Below are positions 4,985 to 14,400 of a stretch of DNA of 16,005 nucleotides, piece by piece (position 1 is the stretch's first letter; the number at the start of each line of letters is the position of its first letter). The stretch is taken from the NCBI GenBank assembly GCA_007120095.1, contig SKOM01000069.1, forward strand, positions 1 through 16,005, in the 5' to 3' direction. This stretch comes from Candidatus Competibacteraceae bacterium (GTDB lineage Bacteria; Pseudomonadota; Gammaproteobacteria; Competibacterales; Competibacteraceae). The position numbers and the translations under genes were made by a program. Under the pieces are notes generated by a model that had not been told where the DNA came from, did not search any database, and saw nothing but the letters and a program-made list of their open reading frames with translations.

Positions 4985-5914
4985 AGGAGTATCGTCAACT
5001 TCCTGTTTAGGCTTGGGCGGAATCATGTCTTCGCGCTTCAGGCCTAACCATACCGCACCGGCACCGGCGACATAAATGGATGAATACGTCCCTACCAGTA
5101 CGCCAATCATCAGCGCCAGGGCGAAATTATTCATCACCGGCCCGCCCAAAAGCAGCAAGGCCAGCACCGCCAGCAAAGTGGTGCCACTGGTCACGACGGT
5201 ACGACTGAGGGTTTGATTCACCGAGGCATTAACGATGTCCAAAATCGTGCCCTTACGCATACGTCGGAAATTTTCCCGGATCCGATCCAGCACCACCACA
5301 CTATCGTTCACCGAATAACCGATGACCGCCAGTATGGCTGCCAGTACACTTAAATCGAATTCAATCTGAAACAACGAAAACAAACCGATCACAATCAAGG
5401 CGTCATGGCTTAAAGCCATGATCGTCCCCAGTGCTAAACGCCATTCAAAACGCAGGGTGACATAAATCATAATACCGATCAGGGCGTATAACATCGCCAG
5501 TCCGCCCTGTTCGACCAGTTCTTGGCCCACCTGCGGGCCGACAAATTCAACCCGGCGCATTTCCACATCGGGGTTATCGCCCCGCAAAGCGGCCAATACT
5601 TGGCCGCTGAGATCAGCAGAATCCAACTCGCCACGGGGTGGGATGCGGATCAATACTTCGCGGGAAGTACCAAAGTGTTGGGCCTGGGCATCATCAAAAC
5701 CGGCAGCGGCTAAAGTCGCACGCACCTCGGGAATCGCCACCGATTCCGGATAGCCGACTTCCACCATGGTACCGCCGGTGAAGTCCAGCCCCCAGCTCAT
5801 ACCGCGTACAACGAACAACGCGATCGCCAGCAGCACTAAAGTCCCAGAGATGATCAGCGCCACACGCCCATGACGCATAAAATCAATACGGGTGTCTCGA
5901 ATCAGTTCACGCAT
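4982..5914 (-). CDS. secF: Protein translocase subunit SecF
   Basis: SecF forms, with SecD and YajC, the membrane complex that uses the proton gradient to help pull proteins through SecYEG. The 310-residue protein has a first helix around residues 18-38, the LDFTGGTMVEV motif (from about 43), a periplasmic loop, and a C-terminal bundle of five helices including GYSVNDSVVVLDRIRENF (about 199-216), a signature of the family. A TTG at 5920 could start two residues earlier, but AAGGA lies 6 nt before the ATG at 5914, which is the better start. The gene begins 9 nt after the secD stop. Its own stop codon is the first triplet of the 33-bp inverted repeat, so anything inserted here stopped exactly at the gene end. 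Confidence 0.97.
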   Translation of the reverse strand: MRELIRDTRIDFMRHGRVALIISGTLVLLAIALFVVRGMSWGLDFTGGTMVEVGYPESVAIPEVRATLAAAGFDDAQAQHFGTSREVLIRIPPRGELDSADLSGQVLAALRGDNPDVEMRRVEFVGPQVGQELVEQGGLAMLYALIGIMIYVTLRFEWRLALGTIMALSHDALIVIGLFSLFQIEFDLSVLAAILAVIGYSVNDSVVVLDRIRENFRRMRKGTILDIVNASVNQTLSRTVVTSGTTLLAVLALLLLGGPVMNNFALALMIGVLVGTYSSIYVAGAGAVWLGLKREDMIPPKPKQEVDDTP

Positions 5915-5923
5915 GATCAATCC

Positions 5924-7786
5924 TTAAATAGGCAATGTCTGCAAGCGACGGCGACCACCGTAGCTAAGGTTAACCAGTCCACGGGTGACCATCAGCGCCG
6001 AGAACATCGAGGTCACGATACCAATCGACAGGGTCACGGCAAAACCCTTAATCGGGCCGGTACCGAAACCGAACAGAACTATGGCCGCAATCAGCGTGGT
6101 GACATTGGCATCCAAAATGGTGCTAAATGCCTTGCTAAAACCGGTATTAATCGCTGCCTGCGGTGAATTACCGAATTTTAACTCTTCACGTATGCGCTCG
6201 AAAATCAGCACATTGGCATCGACAGCCATACCGATAGTGAGAATAATGCCGGCAATTCCCGGCAGGGTCAGTGTGGCTTGCAACATCGATAAAGCAGCAA
6301 TAATCAAGACCATATTGCCAATCAAAGCGACATCGGACACCAGACCAAACATCCGGTAATACAGCCCCATGAAAATAATCACCAAGGCGAAAGCAATTAA
6401 AGCCGCCTGAAATCCTTGGTTAATATTATCCTGACCGGCGCTGGGACCAACGGTGCGTTCTTCAATGATGGTAATCGGTGCCGCCAGCGCCCCGGCGCGC
6501 AACAACAGCGCCAAATCACGCGCTTCTTGAGAACTCCCCAGCCCTGTGATCATAAATCGGCGGCTGAGTCGATCGCGGATGGTGGCGACATTAATCACTT
6601 CTTCGGTGGTGAAACTTTCCCGTACCATTTCGCCATCGACTTCGCGGATTTCGGTTTGGGTTTCGATGAACACCACCGCCAGCAGCCGTCCGATATTGGC
6701 TCCGGTCACGTCTTCAAAGCGCCGCGATCCCGTACCGTCAAGGGTGATAAATACCGCTGGCTGACCCGACTGTGAATCGATACCCGAGGAGGCATCGGTA
6801 ATCGAATCCCCCGTGATAATAATCTGCCGCTGCAGCAACCACGGTTGGCCTTCGCGGTTGAAAAACAGCAGTGAGTTGAGCGGTGTGCGTCCGGTTTGCG
6901 CAGCTTGAAACGGGTCATTGTCTTCGTCAACCAGGCGAAATTCCAGGGTTGCGGTGGCACCTAAAATCTCTTTAGCGCGGGTGGTGTCCTGCACCCCCGG
7001 CAGTTGCACCACGATCCGATCCGAGCCTTGCTGTTGGATAATCGGCTCAGCCACCCCTAACTCGTTAACCCGGTTACGCAGCGTGGTGATATTCTGCTGG
7101 AGCGCAAAACGACGGCGTTCGGCAATATCCTCATCACGCATGTTCAACAGCAGGGTCTGACCTTGATTGCCGATGTCCACTTCCAATTCGGACAGATGGC
7201 GATCAATCAGGCCCCGCACAGCATCGAGATCACCTGCATCGCGCAGCCCGACACGCACCCCACCGGAGTCGGGACGTTCCAGCACGGTGGTACGAATTCG
7301 CGCATCCCGCAGCAAGCCGCGCAGGGTCTCGACATAAGCCTCCTCGGACTGGCGCACTACGGCGGCCATATCGACTTCCATCAGAAAATGCACCCCACCG
7401 CGCAAATCCAGCCCTAGATACATGGGGGCTAAACCGAGGCGCTGCATTATCGTCGGTGTCGCGGGTGCCAGATTGAGCGCTACCGTGTAATCTCGGCCAA
7501 GGTAAGCACGCAGCGTGTCGGCAGCCCGCAACTGTAAATCGGTATCGGCAAAGCGCAACAGCAACTGTTGATTTTCAAGCACAGCAGTGTCCGGTGCGAT
7601 CTCGGCACGGCTGAGCCGATCCATTACCCGCGAGTAAACCGCTTGGTCAAGGGTGACCGTGGCACGCGCTGGTGAAATTTGCACAGCAGGATCTTCACCA
7701 AAAAGATTGGGCAGGGCGTAAATCAATCCCGTCACCAGTACCAAACCGATGATGAGATATTTCCACCAGGCGTACTGATTCAGCAT
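5924..7786 (-). CDS. secD: Protein translocase subunit SecD
   Basis: This 620-residue protein is the larger partner of SecF, of the usual gammaproteobacterial length. It has an N-terminal helix (about 9-28), the YLGLDLRGGVHFLMEVDM motif (from 123), a large periplasmic region with P1 base and head parts, including the VFITLDGTGSRRF to NIGR stretch of the head, and a C-terminal six-helix half with GMAVDANVLIFERIREEL. The periplasmic P1 head is thought to bind the emerging substrate, and the helices carry proton-driven movement. GGAAG lies 8 nt before the ATG. The gene is between yajC and secF in one operon. All conserved blocks look intact. Confidence 0.97.
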   Translation of the reverse strand: MLNQYAWWKYLIIGLVLVTGLIYALPNLFGEDPAVQISPARATVTLDQAVYSRVMDRLSRAEIAPDTAVLENQQLLLRFADTDLQLRAADTLRAYLGRDYTVALNLAPATPTIMQRLGLAPMYLGLDLRGGVHFLMEVDMAAVVRQSEEAYVETLRGLLRDARIRTTVLERPDSGGVRVGLRDAGDLDAVRGLIDRHLSELEVDIGNQGQTLLLNMRDEDIAERRRFALQQNITTLRNRVNELGVAEPIIQQQGSDRIVVQLPGVQDTTRAKEILGATATLEFRLVDEDNDPFQAAQTGRTPLNSLLFFNREGQPWLLQRQIIITGDSITDASSGIDSQSGQPAVFITLDGTGSRRFEDVTGANIGRLLAVVFIETQTEIREVDGEMVRESFTTEEVINVATIRDRLSRRFMITGLGSSQEARDLALLLRAGALAAPITIIEERTVGPSAGQDNINQGFQAALIAFALVIIFMGLYYRMFGLVSDVALIGNMVLIIAALSMLQATLTLPGIAGIILTIGMAVDANVLIFERIREELKFGNSPQAAINTGFSKAFSTILDANVTTLIAAIVLFGFGTGPIKGFAVTLSIGIVTSMFSALMVTRGLVNLSYGGRRRLQTLPI

Positions 7787-7816
7787 GATAAGAACTTCCG
7801 AGGCAGGATAAAAATA

Positions 7817-8143
7817 TTAAAGCTCGCCTTTGACCGTGCCTTTAGGCATCAAGGTCGCCACCGCTTGTTTTTGCACGCGGACTTGCAGGTTATCGGCAAT
7901 TTCCAACATGATGAAATTGTCACCCACCTCAGTGATGCGCCCTAACACACCGCCGCCGGTGACCACTTCATCGCCTTTTTTCAGAGCTTCAACCATATTG
8001 CGGTGTTCTTTAGCCCGTTTGGTCTGTGGCCGAATCAACAGAAAGTAAAAGGCGACAATCAGCAGGATAGGAAACAGCAGCCCGACTAAGCCACCGCCTG
8101 TCGGCTCGCCTTGAGCCCAAGCATCGGAAATAAAAAAATTCAT
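7817..8143 (-). CDS. yajC: Sec translocon accessory protein YajC
   Basis: This 108-residue protein has a single membrane helix (about residues 19-37, LVGLLFPILLIVAFYFLLI) followed by the family motif RPQTKRAKEH and a small cytoplasmic domain with GDEVVTGGGVLGRI. YajC associates with SecD and SecF. It is the first gene of the operon, 30 nt before secD. AGGAA lies about 11 nt before the ATG, slightly far. In many relatives tgt and queA stand upstream of yajC; here they do not, and a separate promoter supports an operon that begins at yajC. Confidence 0.95.
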   Translation of the reverse strand: MNFFISDAWAQGEPTGGGLVGLLFPILLIVAFYFLLIRPQTKRAKEHRNMVEALKKGDEVVTGGGVLGRITEVGDNFIMLEIADNLQVRVQKQAVATLMPKGTVKGEL

Positions 8144-8182
8144 AATAATGGATTTCCTGATTGGTTAAAGAGTAACCGGTCA

Positions 8183-8212
8183 ATTATACACAGACAGACT
8201 TTAAACACTAAA
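8183..8212 (-). promoter_or_regulatory. Promoter of the yajC-secD-secF operon
   Basis: On the minus strand a perfect TATAAT (8188-8183) is preceded by TTTAGT (8212-8207) with an 18-bp spacer; the -35 is weak. Transcription would start near 8176, giving a leader of about 33 nt. An inverted repeat, GGTTA (8163-8167) with TAACC (8173-8177), covers the predicted start and could be a protein site or a leader hairpin. Confidence 0.55.
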
Positions 8213-8234
8213 GGGGGTTCCAAGATGACCGAAT

Positions 8235-9269
8235 CTACGCCTGAACAAAGCCCGTCAGAACACTGACGGTGTTAATCCCAATGGCATCGACGGCATAGCC
8301 GCCTTCCATAATCATTAATGTGGGTAAACCCAGACGCGCTAAGCGCTGGCCCAGACGCGGGTAATCTTCACGGTCCAGCAGGAACCGCGAGATCGGATCA
8401 CCCTTATAGGTATCCACACCCAGCGAGACTACCAAGGCATCGGGAGCATAAGCCGTAATGCGCTGACAGGCCGACTCCAAGGCGGCAAACCAGGTGGCTG
8501 CATCGGTTCCCCAGGGCAATGGGTAATTGGCATTAAAGCCCTCACCCTGCCCCACCCCGGTTTCGTCCGCATAACCGAGAAAATAGGGAAACTCCTGGCG
8601 CGGATCACCGTGTAACGAGAGCACTAACACATCATCACGGGCATAAAAAATCGCCTGGGTGCCATTGGCATGGTGGTAGTCGATATCCAGCACGGCCACC
8701 CGTGCCGCCCCTTGATCGAGAAAGGCTTGAGCCGCGATGGCCGCATTATTGAGAAAACAATAGCCCCCATAATAATCGGCAGCCGCATGATGGCCAGGCG
8801 GCCGACATAAAGCAAAAGCCGCCCGTTCCCCTGCGGCAATACACTGCTGTCCGGTGAGCGCTACATAAGCGGAGTGGGTTACGGCTTGCCAGGTTCCGGG
8901 AGTAATGGGCGAGCCCGCATCAAAGGAGAAATACGACAGCTTGCCGTCAATGGCCTCAGGTTCGATATCGCTGCGCATACCCCGAATCGGCCAGTTCAGC
9001 GGTAAAGCATGATGGGTGCTGCCGTGTTCCTCAACCCAGGCGTCCCATGCCGACTGTAAAAATCTCAGATAACCTGGTGCGTGAACTCTGGCGAGAGGCG
9101 CAATGTCGAAATCGTCCGGCTCCAACACCGGCCCGAGCCGGCTGGCGCGAATCTGCGCGATAATGAGATCGGCGCGCTCGGGTTTTTCGAAACAAGGCAG
9201 TAACTGACCGTCCATCAGCTCAACATTACCATGCTGTAAACGGTGTTTATCCGTATATATGGTTTTCAT
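8235..9269 (-). CDS. Acetylpolyamine amidohydrolase-like class II histone deacetylase family protein
   Basis: This 344-residue zinc hydrolase matches the length and pattern of bacterial acetylpolyamine amidohydrolases, which remove acetyl groups from acetylputrescine, acetylcadaverine or acetylspermidine. The visible active site is H160 and H161 in CRPPGHH, zinc ligands D197 and H199 in DIDYHH, the third ligand D286 in LGVDT, and Y325 in EGGY. SLHGDPRQEFPYFLGYADE and DTYKGDPISRF also follow the Mycoplana enzyme closely. The ATG overlaps the upstream stop codon (ATGA), so translation is coupled to the GNAT-nitrilase gene. The partner gene supports small amide substrates rather than proteins, but substrate choice is not proven. 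The gene ends 91 nt before yajC. Confidence 0.88.
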   Translation of the reverse strand: MKTIYTDKHRLQHGNVELMDGQLLPCFEKPERADLIIAQIRASRLGPVLEPDDFDIAPLARVHAPGYLRFLQSAWDAWVEEHGSTHHALPLNWPIRGMRSDIEPEAIDGKLSYFSFDAGSPITPGTWQAVTHSAYVALTGQQCIAAGERAAFALCRPPGHHAAADYYGGYCFLNNAAIAAQAFLDQGAARVAVLDIDYHHANGTQAIFYARDDVLVLSLHGDPRQEFPYFLGYADETGVGQGEGFNANYPLPWGTDAATWFAALESACQRITAYAPDALVVSLGVDTYKGDPISRFLLDREDYPRLGQRLARLGLPTLMIMEGGYAVDAIGINTVSVLTGFVQA

Positions 9270-10813
9270 TGGGGTATGCCAGAACCCACCCAGCTCAGGC
9301 GAAATAAATCGAGGCGACGGTCTTTGAGATTGGTCACCGAACCTTCGTTACGCAGGATTTTAAGCTGTTCGAGGTTGAGATCCGAGAACATCATCATTTC
9401 GGTATTTGGGGTGGTTTCCGAGAGCACCGCATCGTGGGGAAAAGCAAAATCAGACGGCGAAAACACGGCGGATTGCGCATATTGCACATCGAGGTTGTCA
9501 ATCGACGGCAGGTTGCCGACACTGCCACAAATGACCACATAACATTCGTTTTCAATGGCCCGAGCCTGAGCGCAATGATGCACTCGCAGAAATCCGTTTT
9601 TGGTGTCAGTCCAAAAAGGTACAAACAGGATTTCCATGCCGCGGGCGGCCAGCAAACGCGGTAATTCCGGCATTTCAACATCGTAGCAAATCAGTATACC
9701 AATCCGACCGGCATCGGTATCGAATACGTGTAAACCCTCACCACCCTCGATAACCCAGTCCTGGCGCTCTTGGGGGGTAATATGCAGTTTTTGCTGATGC
9801 TCCACGCGACCATCGCGATGACAAAGATAAGCGATATTCAGCAGCCGCCCTTGCGGGTCTTCTTCGACCAATGAGCCGGCAATAATATTGATATTGTAGG
9901 CGACCGCCATGCGGGATATTTCTCGCTTAAACTGCGGGGTAAACTGGGCGAGAAAACGGATTGCAGCGGCTGAATCCCCCTGCGTGGTCAACCCCATCAG
10001 GGGGGTGTTAAACAGCTCGGGAAATACTGCGAAATCACTGTGGTAATCGGACAAGGCATCGACAAAATACTCGACTTGCTGTAGCACCGCTGCCACGTCA
10101 TTAAATTCGCGCATCTGCCACTGCACAGCCCCCACACGGACATGGGTTTTATGATAAGCCGCAAGCGGGCTGGGCGGTTCATAGAGAATATTATCCCATT
10201 CCAGCAACGTCGCATAACCCTGGGACTTTTGGTCTTCGGGCAGATAATCACGCAACAGCCGCTTGACTTTGAAGTCGTTGGCCAATTGAAACGAAAGAAT
10301 CGGGTCATACAGCTCACGTCGATTAACCTTGACAATGTATTCTGTGGGGGCTAGCTCATTAGCGTACTGGTAATAGTTAGATATACGCCCACCGGCTAAA
10401 ATGGCGCGTAAATTCAGCGAGCGGCACAGTTCTTTACGGGCATCGTACAGCCGCCGCCCCAAACGATAGCCCCGGTAATCCGGGTGAATCAGCACATCGA
10501 GACCATACAACGCATCGCCGTTCGGATGATGTCGCATCTCGGTCTGTGAATCCCGCAAATCCTGGTACGTATGCGGGTTGGAAAACTGACTGTAATCCAC
10601 CCGCAAAGTCAACGCCATACCGACCAGACGTCCATCGTCCTCGATTACGATCTGTCCTGCCGGGAACAGACGGATCAAAGCACTGATGGTGGTCAACGAC
10701 CACGCCCCACCCAGATCAGCATAGACTTGATCCATCAACTGTTTAAGCTGTGGATAGTCTGCAACTTCCAAATTGCGCAGCGCTAAGTGTAAAGGCTCGG
10801 TGCTGATCGGCAT
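9266..10813 (-). CDS. Bifunctional GNAT N-acetyltransferase / carbon-nitrogen hydrolase fusion
   Basis: This 515-residue protein has two domains. Residues 10-210 form a GNAT acetyltransferase; the acetyl-CoA loop is visible in VLIHPDYRGYRLGRRLYDAR (R114, G115, G119). Residues 225-500 form a nitrilase-superfamily amidase with the catalytic triad E266 (FPELF), K342 (KLHITPQE) and C376 (ILICYDVEMPE). Proteins with this fusion are found in several bacteria but their reaction is not known to me. The nitrilase part might cleave an amide or carbamoyl group while the GNAT part acetylates an amine. It starts 10 nt after the uspA stop with no clear Shine-Dalgarno sequence, and overlaps the deacetylase gene by 4 nt. 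Confidence 0.87.
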   Translation of the reverse strand: MPISTEPLHLALRNLEVADYPQLKQLMDQVYADLGGAWSLTTISALIRLFPAGQIVIEDDGRLVGMALTLRVDYSQFSNPHTYQDLRDSQTEMRHHPNGDALYGLDVLIHPDYRGYRLGRRLYDARKELCRSLNLRAILAGGRISNYYQYANELAPTEYIVKVNRRELYDPILSFQLANDFKVKRLLRDYLPEDQKSQGYATLLEWDNILYEPPSPLAAYHKTHVRVGAVQWQMREFNDVAAVLQQVEYFVDALSDYHSDFAVFPELFNTPLMGLTTQGDSAAAIRFLAQFTPQFKREISRMAVAYNINIIAGSLVEEDPQGRLLNIAYLCHRDGRVEHQQKLHITPQERQDWVIEGGEGLHVFDTDAGRIGILICYDVEMPELPRLLAARGMEILFVPFWTDTKNGFLRVHHCAQARAIENECYVVICGSVGNLPSIDNLDVQYAQSAVFSPSDFAFPHDAVLSETTPNTEMMMFSDLNLEQLKILRNEGSVTNLKDRRLDLFRLSWVGSGIPQ

Positions 10814-10823
10814 GGCCAGTTAA

Positions 10824-11258
10824 TCAGTTCACCAAGGTTACCGCACCGCGGGCATGGCGCATCACTTTCTCACTCACACTGCCCACAAGCAGAGATTGTA
10901 TCCGTGACAGGCCGCGCCGCCCCATGATGACCAGAGTGTCGGGATGATGATCAACGTAGTTGATGATCTCCTCCGCCGGATCCCCTATGGCGACCATTTC
11001 CTCTGCCTGCGTACCCAGCTCGCCCATGACCTGGCGGGCTTTTGCCATAGCATCCTGGGCGGCATCATGCTCAATGCGCTTGACCTCGTCGGCGGGCAAC
11101 TTAGACATACTCATCAATATGGATGAACTGGCAGGCATCACAAACATCAGTTTGACAGGACACTGGGTTGCAGCCGCCAATTTAGCACCAAATTTTGCCG
11201 CACGGTTGGCCCCTTCGGAACCATCGACGGGAATAATAACTTCTGTGAAATCAACCAT
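10824..11258 (-). CDS. Universal stress protein, UspA family, ATP-binding type
   Basis: This 144-residue single-domain protein has the UspA fold. VIIPVDGSEGANRA with D12 starts the nucleotide site. The ATP-binding pattern G-2x-G-9x-G-S is complete at G113, G116, G126 and S127 in MGRRGLSRIQSLLVGS, so it belongs to the ATP-binding subgroup. Such cytoplasmic dimers help cells survive starvation or other stress; the precise role varies. GAGGAG lies 7 nt before the ATG, a strong ribosome site. It is the first gene of the unit with the GNAT-nitrilase and deacetylase, and its strong start may set the expression of all three. Confidence 0.92.
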   Translation of the reverse strand: MVDFTEVIIPVDGSEGANRAAKFGAKLAAATQCPVKLMFVMPASSSILMSMSKLPADEVKRIEHDAAQDAMAKARQVMGELGTQAEEMVAIGDPAEEIINYVDHHPDTLVIMGRRGLSRIQSLLVGSVSEKVMRHARGAVTLVN

Positions 11259-11474
11259 TATAATACTCCTCGGTTACGGATTTATTAACGGGTTTATTAA
11301 CGTTTGTTACCCTAACTATTGTACCGCAGTCTGATGACTGAGTAGTTTGACACGCAACGGCGGGATTACCAACCGTCAAGGTGACCAACCTTGGCGCGAT
11401 GCGTGACGACGCGAGGTACCTGGATTTCGCCCCCCTGTATGGCCAGCACGGTAAACCCTGTTGTGAATGCGCCA
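11259..11474 (-). promoter_or_regulatory. Intergenic region upstream of uspA with possible promoter
   Basis: The 216-nt gap holds a -10-like TACAAT at 11323-11318 (minus strand), with no good -35. Next to it is an inverted repeat, CAGTC (11327-11331) and GACTG (11336-11340). A 12-bp near-tandem repeat (TTTATTAACG with two more bases, 11279-11302) lies in the predicted leader. A 6-bp hairpin, CAAGGT (11377-11382) with ACCTTG (11388-11393), lies downstream of icmF but lacks a T run. No gene is supported here. Confidence 0.35.
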
Positions 11475-14400
11475 TTACATATTACGCCGGTACTGCCCAC
11501 CGACCGCAAACAAAGCCGCAGTAATCTGCCCTAAAGAGCAATAGCGCACCGCGTCCATCAATACCGCAAACACATTTTCACCAGCGCCGACAGCGTGCTG
11601 GAGTCGTTGCAATTGTGCCTTCCCCTCAGCCTGGTGGCGGTGCTGAAACTCACGCAGCCGACGAATCTGCGATTGTTTTTCCTCCTCGCTGGAGCGGGCT
11701 AATTCCACCGTCGGTGCCTGGGCTGCAGCATTGGGCTTGAGGAATGTATTGACCCCAATCAATGGCAACTCGCCGGAGTGCTTGAGGTGTTCGTAGCGCA
11801 TGGATTCATCTTGGATCTTGCCGCGCTGATAGCCGGTTTCCATCGCCCCCAGCACCCCGCCGCGTTCGCTGATACGTTCGAACTCACACAGCACCGCTTC
11901 TTCGACCAGATCCGTGAGTTCATCGATGATAAACGCCCCTTGATTGGGGTTTTCGTTTTTGGCCAAACCCCATTCCTGGTTGATAATCATCTGAATCGCC
12001 ATGGCCCGCCGCACGGAGTCTTCGGTTGGTGTGGTCACGGCTTCATCGAAAGCATTGGTGTGCAAAGAATTACAATTATCGTAAATCGCAATCAGCGCCT
12101 GCAACGTCGTGCGAATATCGTTGAAATCCATTTCCTGAGCATGTAATGAGCGCCCCGAGGTCTGGATATGGTATTTCAGTTTTTGGCTGCGTTCGTTAGC
12201 GCCGTATTTAAACCGCATCGCCGTTGACCAAATCCGTCGCGCCACTCGTCCCATGACCGTGTATTCGGGATCCATGCCGTTGGAGAAGAAAAACGACAGA
12301 TTGGGCGCGAAATCGTCAATCCGCATCCCCCGCGCTAAATAGGTTTCGACAAAGGTAAAGCCATTGGCTAGGGTGAAGGCGAGCTGGGAAATCGGGTTAG
12401 CCCCGGCTTCGGCGATGTGGTAGCCGGAAATCGACACCGAATAAAAATTACGCACCTGATGCTGGATAAAATATTCCTGGATATCCGCCATCATTTTCAG
12501 GGCAAATTCCGTGGAAAAAATGCAGGTGTTCTGCCCCTGATCCTCTTTGAGAATATCGGCCTGCACCGTGCCGCGCACCGTGGCCAGCGTCCACTCACGG
12601 ATTTTTTCGACCTCGTCATCGGTGGGCGGACGGTGATTATCGCGTTCGAATTGCTCCAATTGCTGATCAATAGCGGTATTGAGAAACATCGCCAGAATCG
12701 TCGGCGCTGGCCCGTTAATGGTCATGGAGACTGAGGTGGTCGGCGAGCACAGATCAAAACCCGCATACAGGGCTTTGAGGTCATCGAGAGTGGCAATCGA
12801 CACCCCGGAATTACCGATCTTGCCATAGATGTCGGGACGCTCATCAGGATCGAAACCGTAGAGCGTCACCGAATCAAACGCGGTGGATAAGCGCTTGGCC
12901 TGACTGTCTTTGGACAGATAATGGAAGCGGCGATTGGTGCGGAAAGCATCGCCCTCACCGGCAAACATCCGCGTCGGGTCTTCACCCTCGCGCTTGAAGG
13001 CGAACACCCCGGCCGTATAAGGAAAACTGCCGGGCAGGTTTTCTTTCAGTAGAAAGCGCAGCAATTCACCGTGATCGTGATAACGCGGCAGGGCGACTTT
13101 AGGAATGGCGCTGCCGGCCAGGCTATGGTGGCGCAAGCGGGTGCGAATCTCGCGCCCGCGAATCGACACCACATACTCATCGCCGGCATAGCTGGCGGCT
13201 ATCTGCGGCCATTGCTCCACCAGCTTGCGGGCGCGAGGATCGATATGTGCTTCACGTTCAGCAATCAGCGTATCGAGTATCCCGGCATCCTCTCCCGACT
13301 CAGCCAGCATCCGCTGCGATTCCATGAGCTGCTGACGTTCGCGAACCAACCGCACTTGAGCGTCAATGGTGTGATGATACCCGCGTACCGTATCGGCAAC
13401 CTCCGCCAGATAACGCACTCGTGCCGGGGGCACGACAGCCGCACTGATCGAGGATTGTTTGACGGCCACCGGCGCAAGGCTGTGCTCACCCGTCACCAGG
13501 CCATGCGACGCCAGCAACGGCAGCAAACCCTGATACAGTGCCGTAATACCATCATCGTTAAACCGTGAGGCCATGGTGCCGAATACCGGCATCTGCTCCG
13601 GCGAAAGGCTAAACTGCTCGCGGTTGCGCTGCACCTGTTTGCGGACATCACGCAGCGCATCTTCAGCGCCTTTGCGGTCGAATTTATTAATCGCCACCGC
13701 ATCGGCGAAATCCAGCATATCGATTTTTTCCAGTTGCGAGGCCGCCCCGAATTCGGGCGTCATGACATACAGCGACACATCGCAGAACGGCACAATCCCA
13801 ATATCGCCTTGACCAATGCCCGAGGTTTCGACAATGATTAAATCGAAACCACCGAGTTTGCAGGCAGCGATAATCTCAGCCAGATTCTGCGGCACTTCAC
13901 TGCCAGTGATGCGAGTGGCCAGCGAGCGCATATAGACCCGCTCGGTATCAATCGCATTCATCCGAATCCGATCGCCGAGCAAGGCACCGCCGGTTTTCTT
14001 GCGCGAAGGATCAACCGCAATCACCGCAATAGTCAACCGGTCGTCCATATCGAGCCGGAAACGCCGCACGATCTCGTCGGTTAATGAAGATTTACCGGCC
14101 CCCCCTGTGCCTGTAATCCCAAGCACGGGTATGGGCTTCAGGGCCGCGACCCGCTGCTGTAAGTCATCGCGCAGTTCAGGGTCCAGGGTAGCGTTTTCCA
14201 GGCTGGTGATAAGGCGTGCCAGCGCCTGCCGCTCACCCTGCACCACGTCATCTAAACGGGGTAAGCGCATTGACCCTGGGGCTTGGGCACAGGCAGTTAA
14301 CACCCCATCAATCATGCCCTGTAAGCCTAGGCGCTGGCCGTCTTCGGGCGAGAAAATCCGAGTCACGCCGTAATCATGCAGTTCCTGGATTTCCTCGGGG

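Noticed and set aside
11251..11475. 74-codon minus-strand frame between icmF and uspA
   Set aside because: No family features, it overlaps the uspA ribosome site and start, and the region reads better as a leader and promoter.
13071..13568. 165-codon open frame on the plus strand
   Set aside because: It lies wholly inside icmF on the other strand, and icmF is conserved throughout this stretch.
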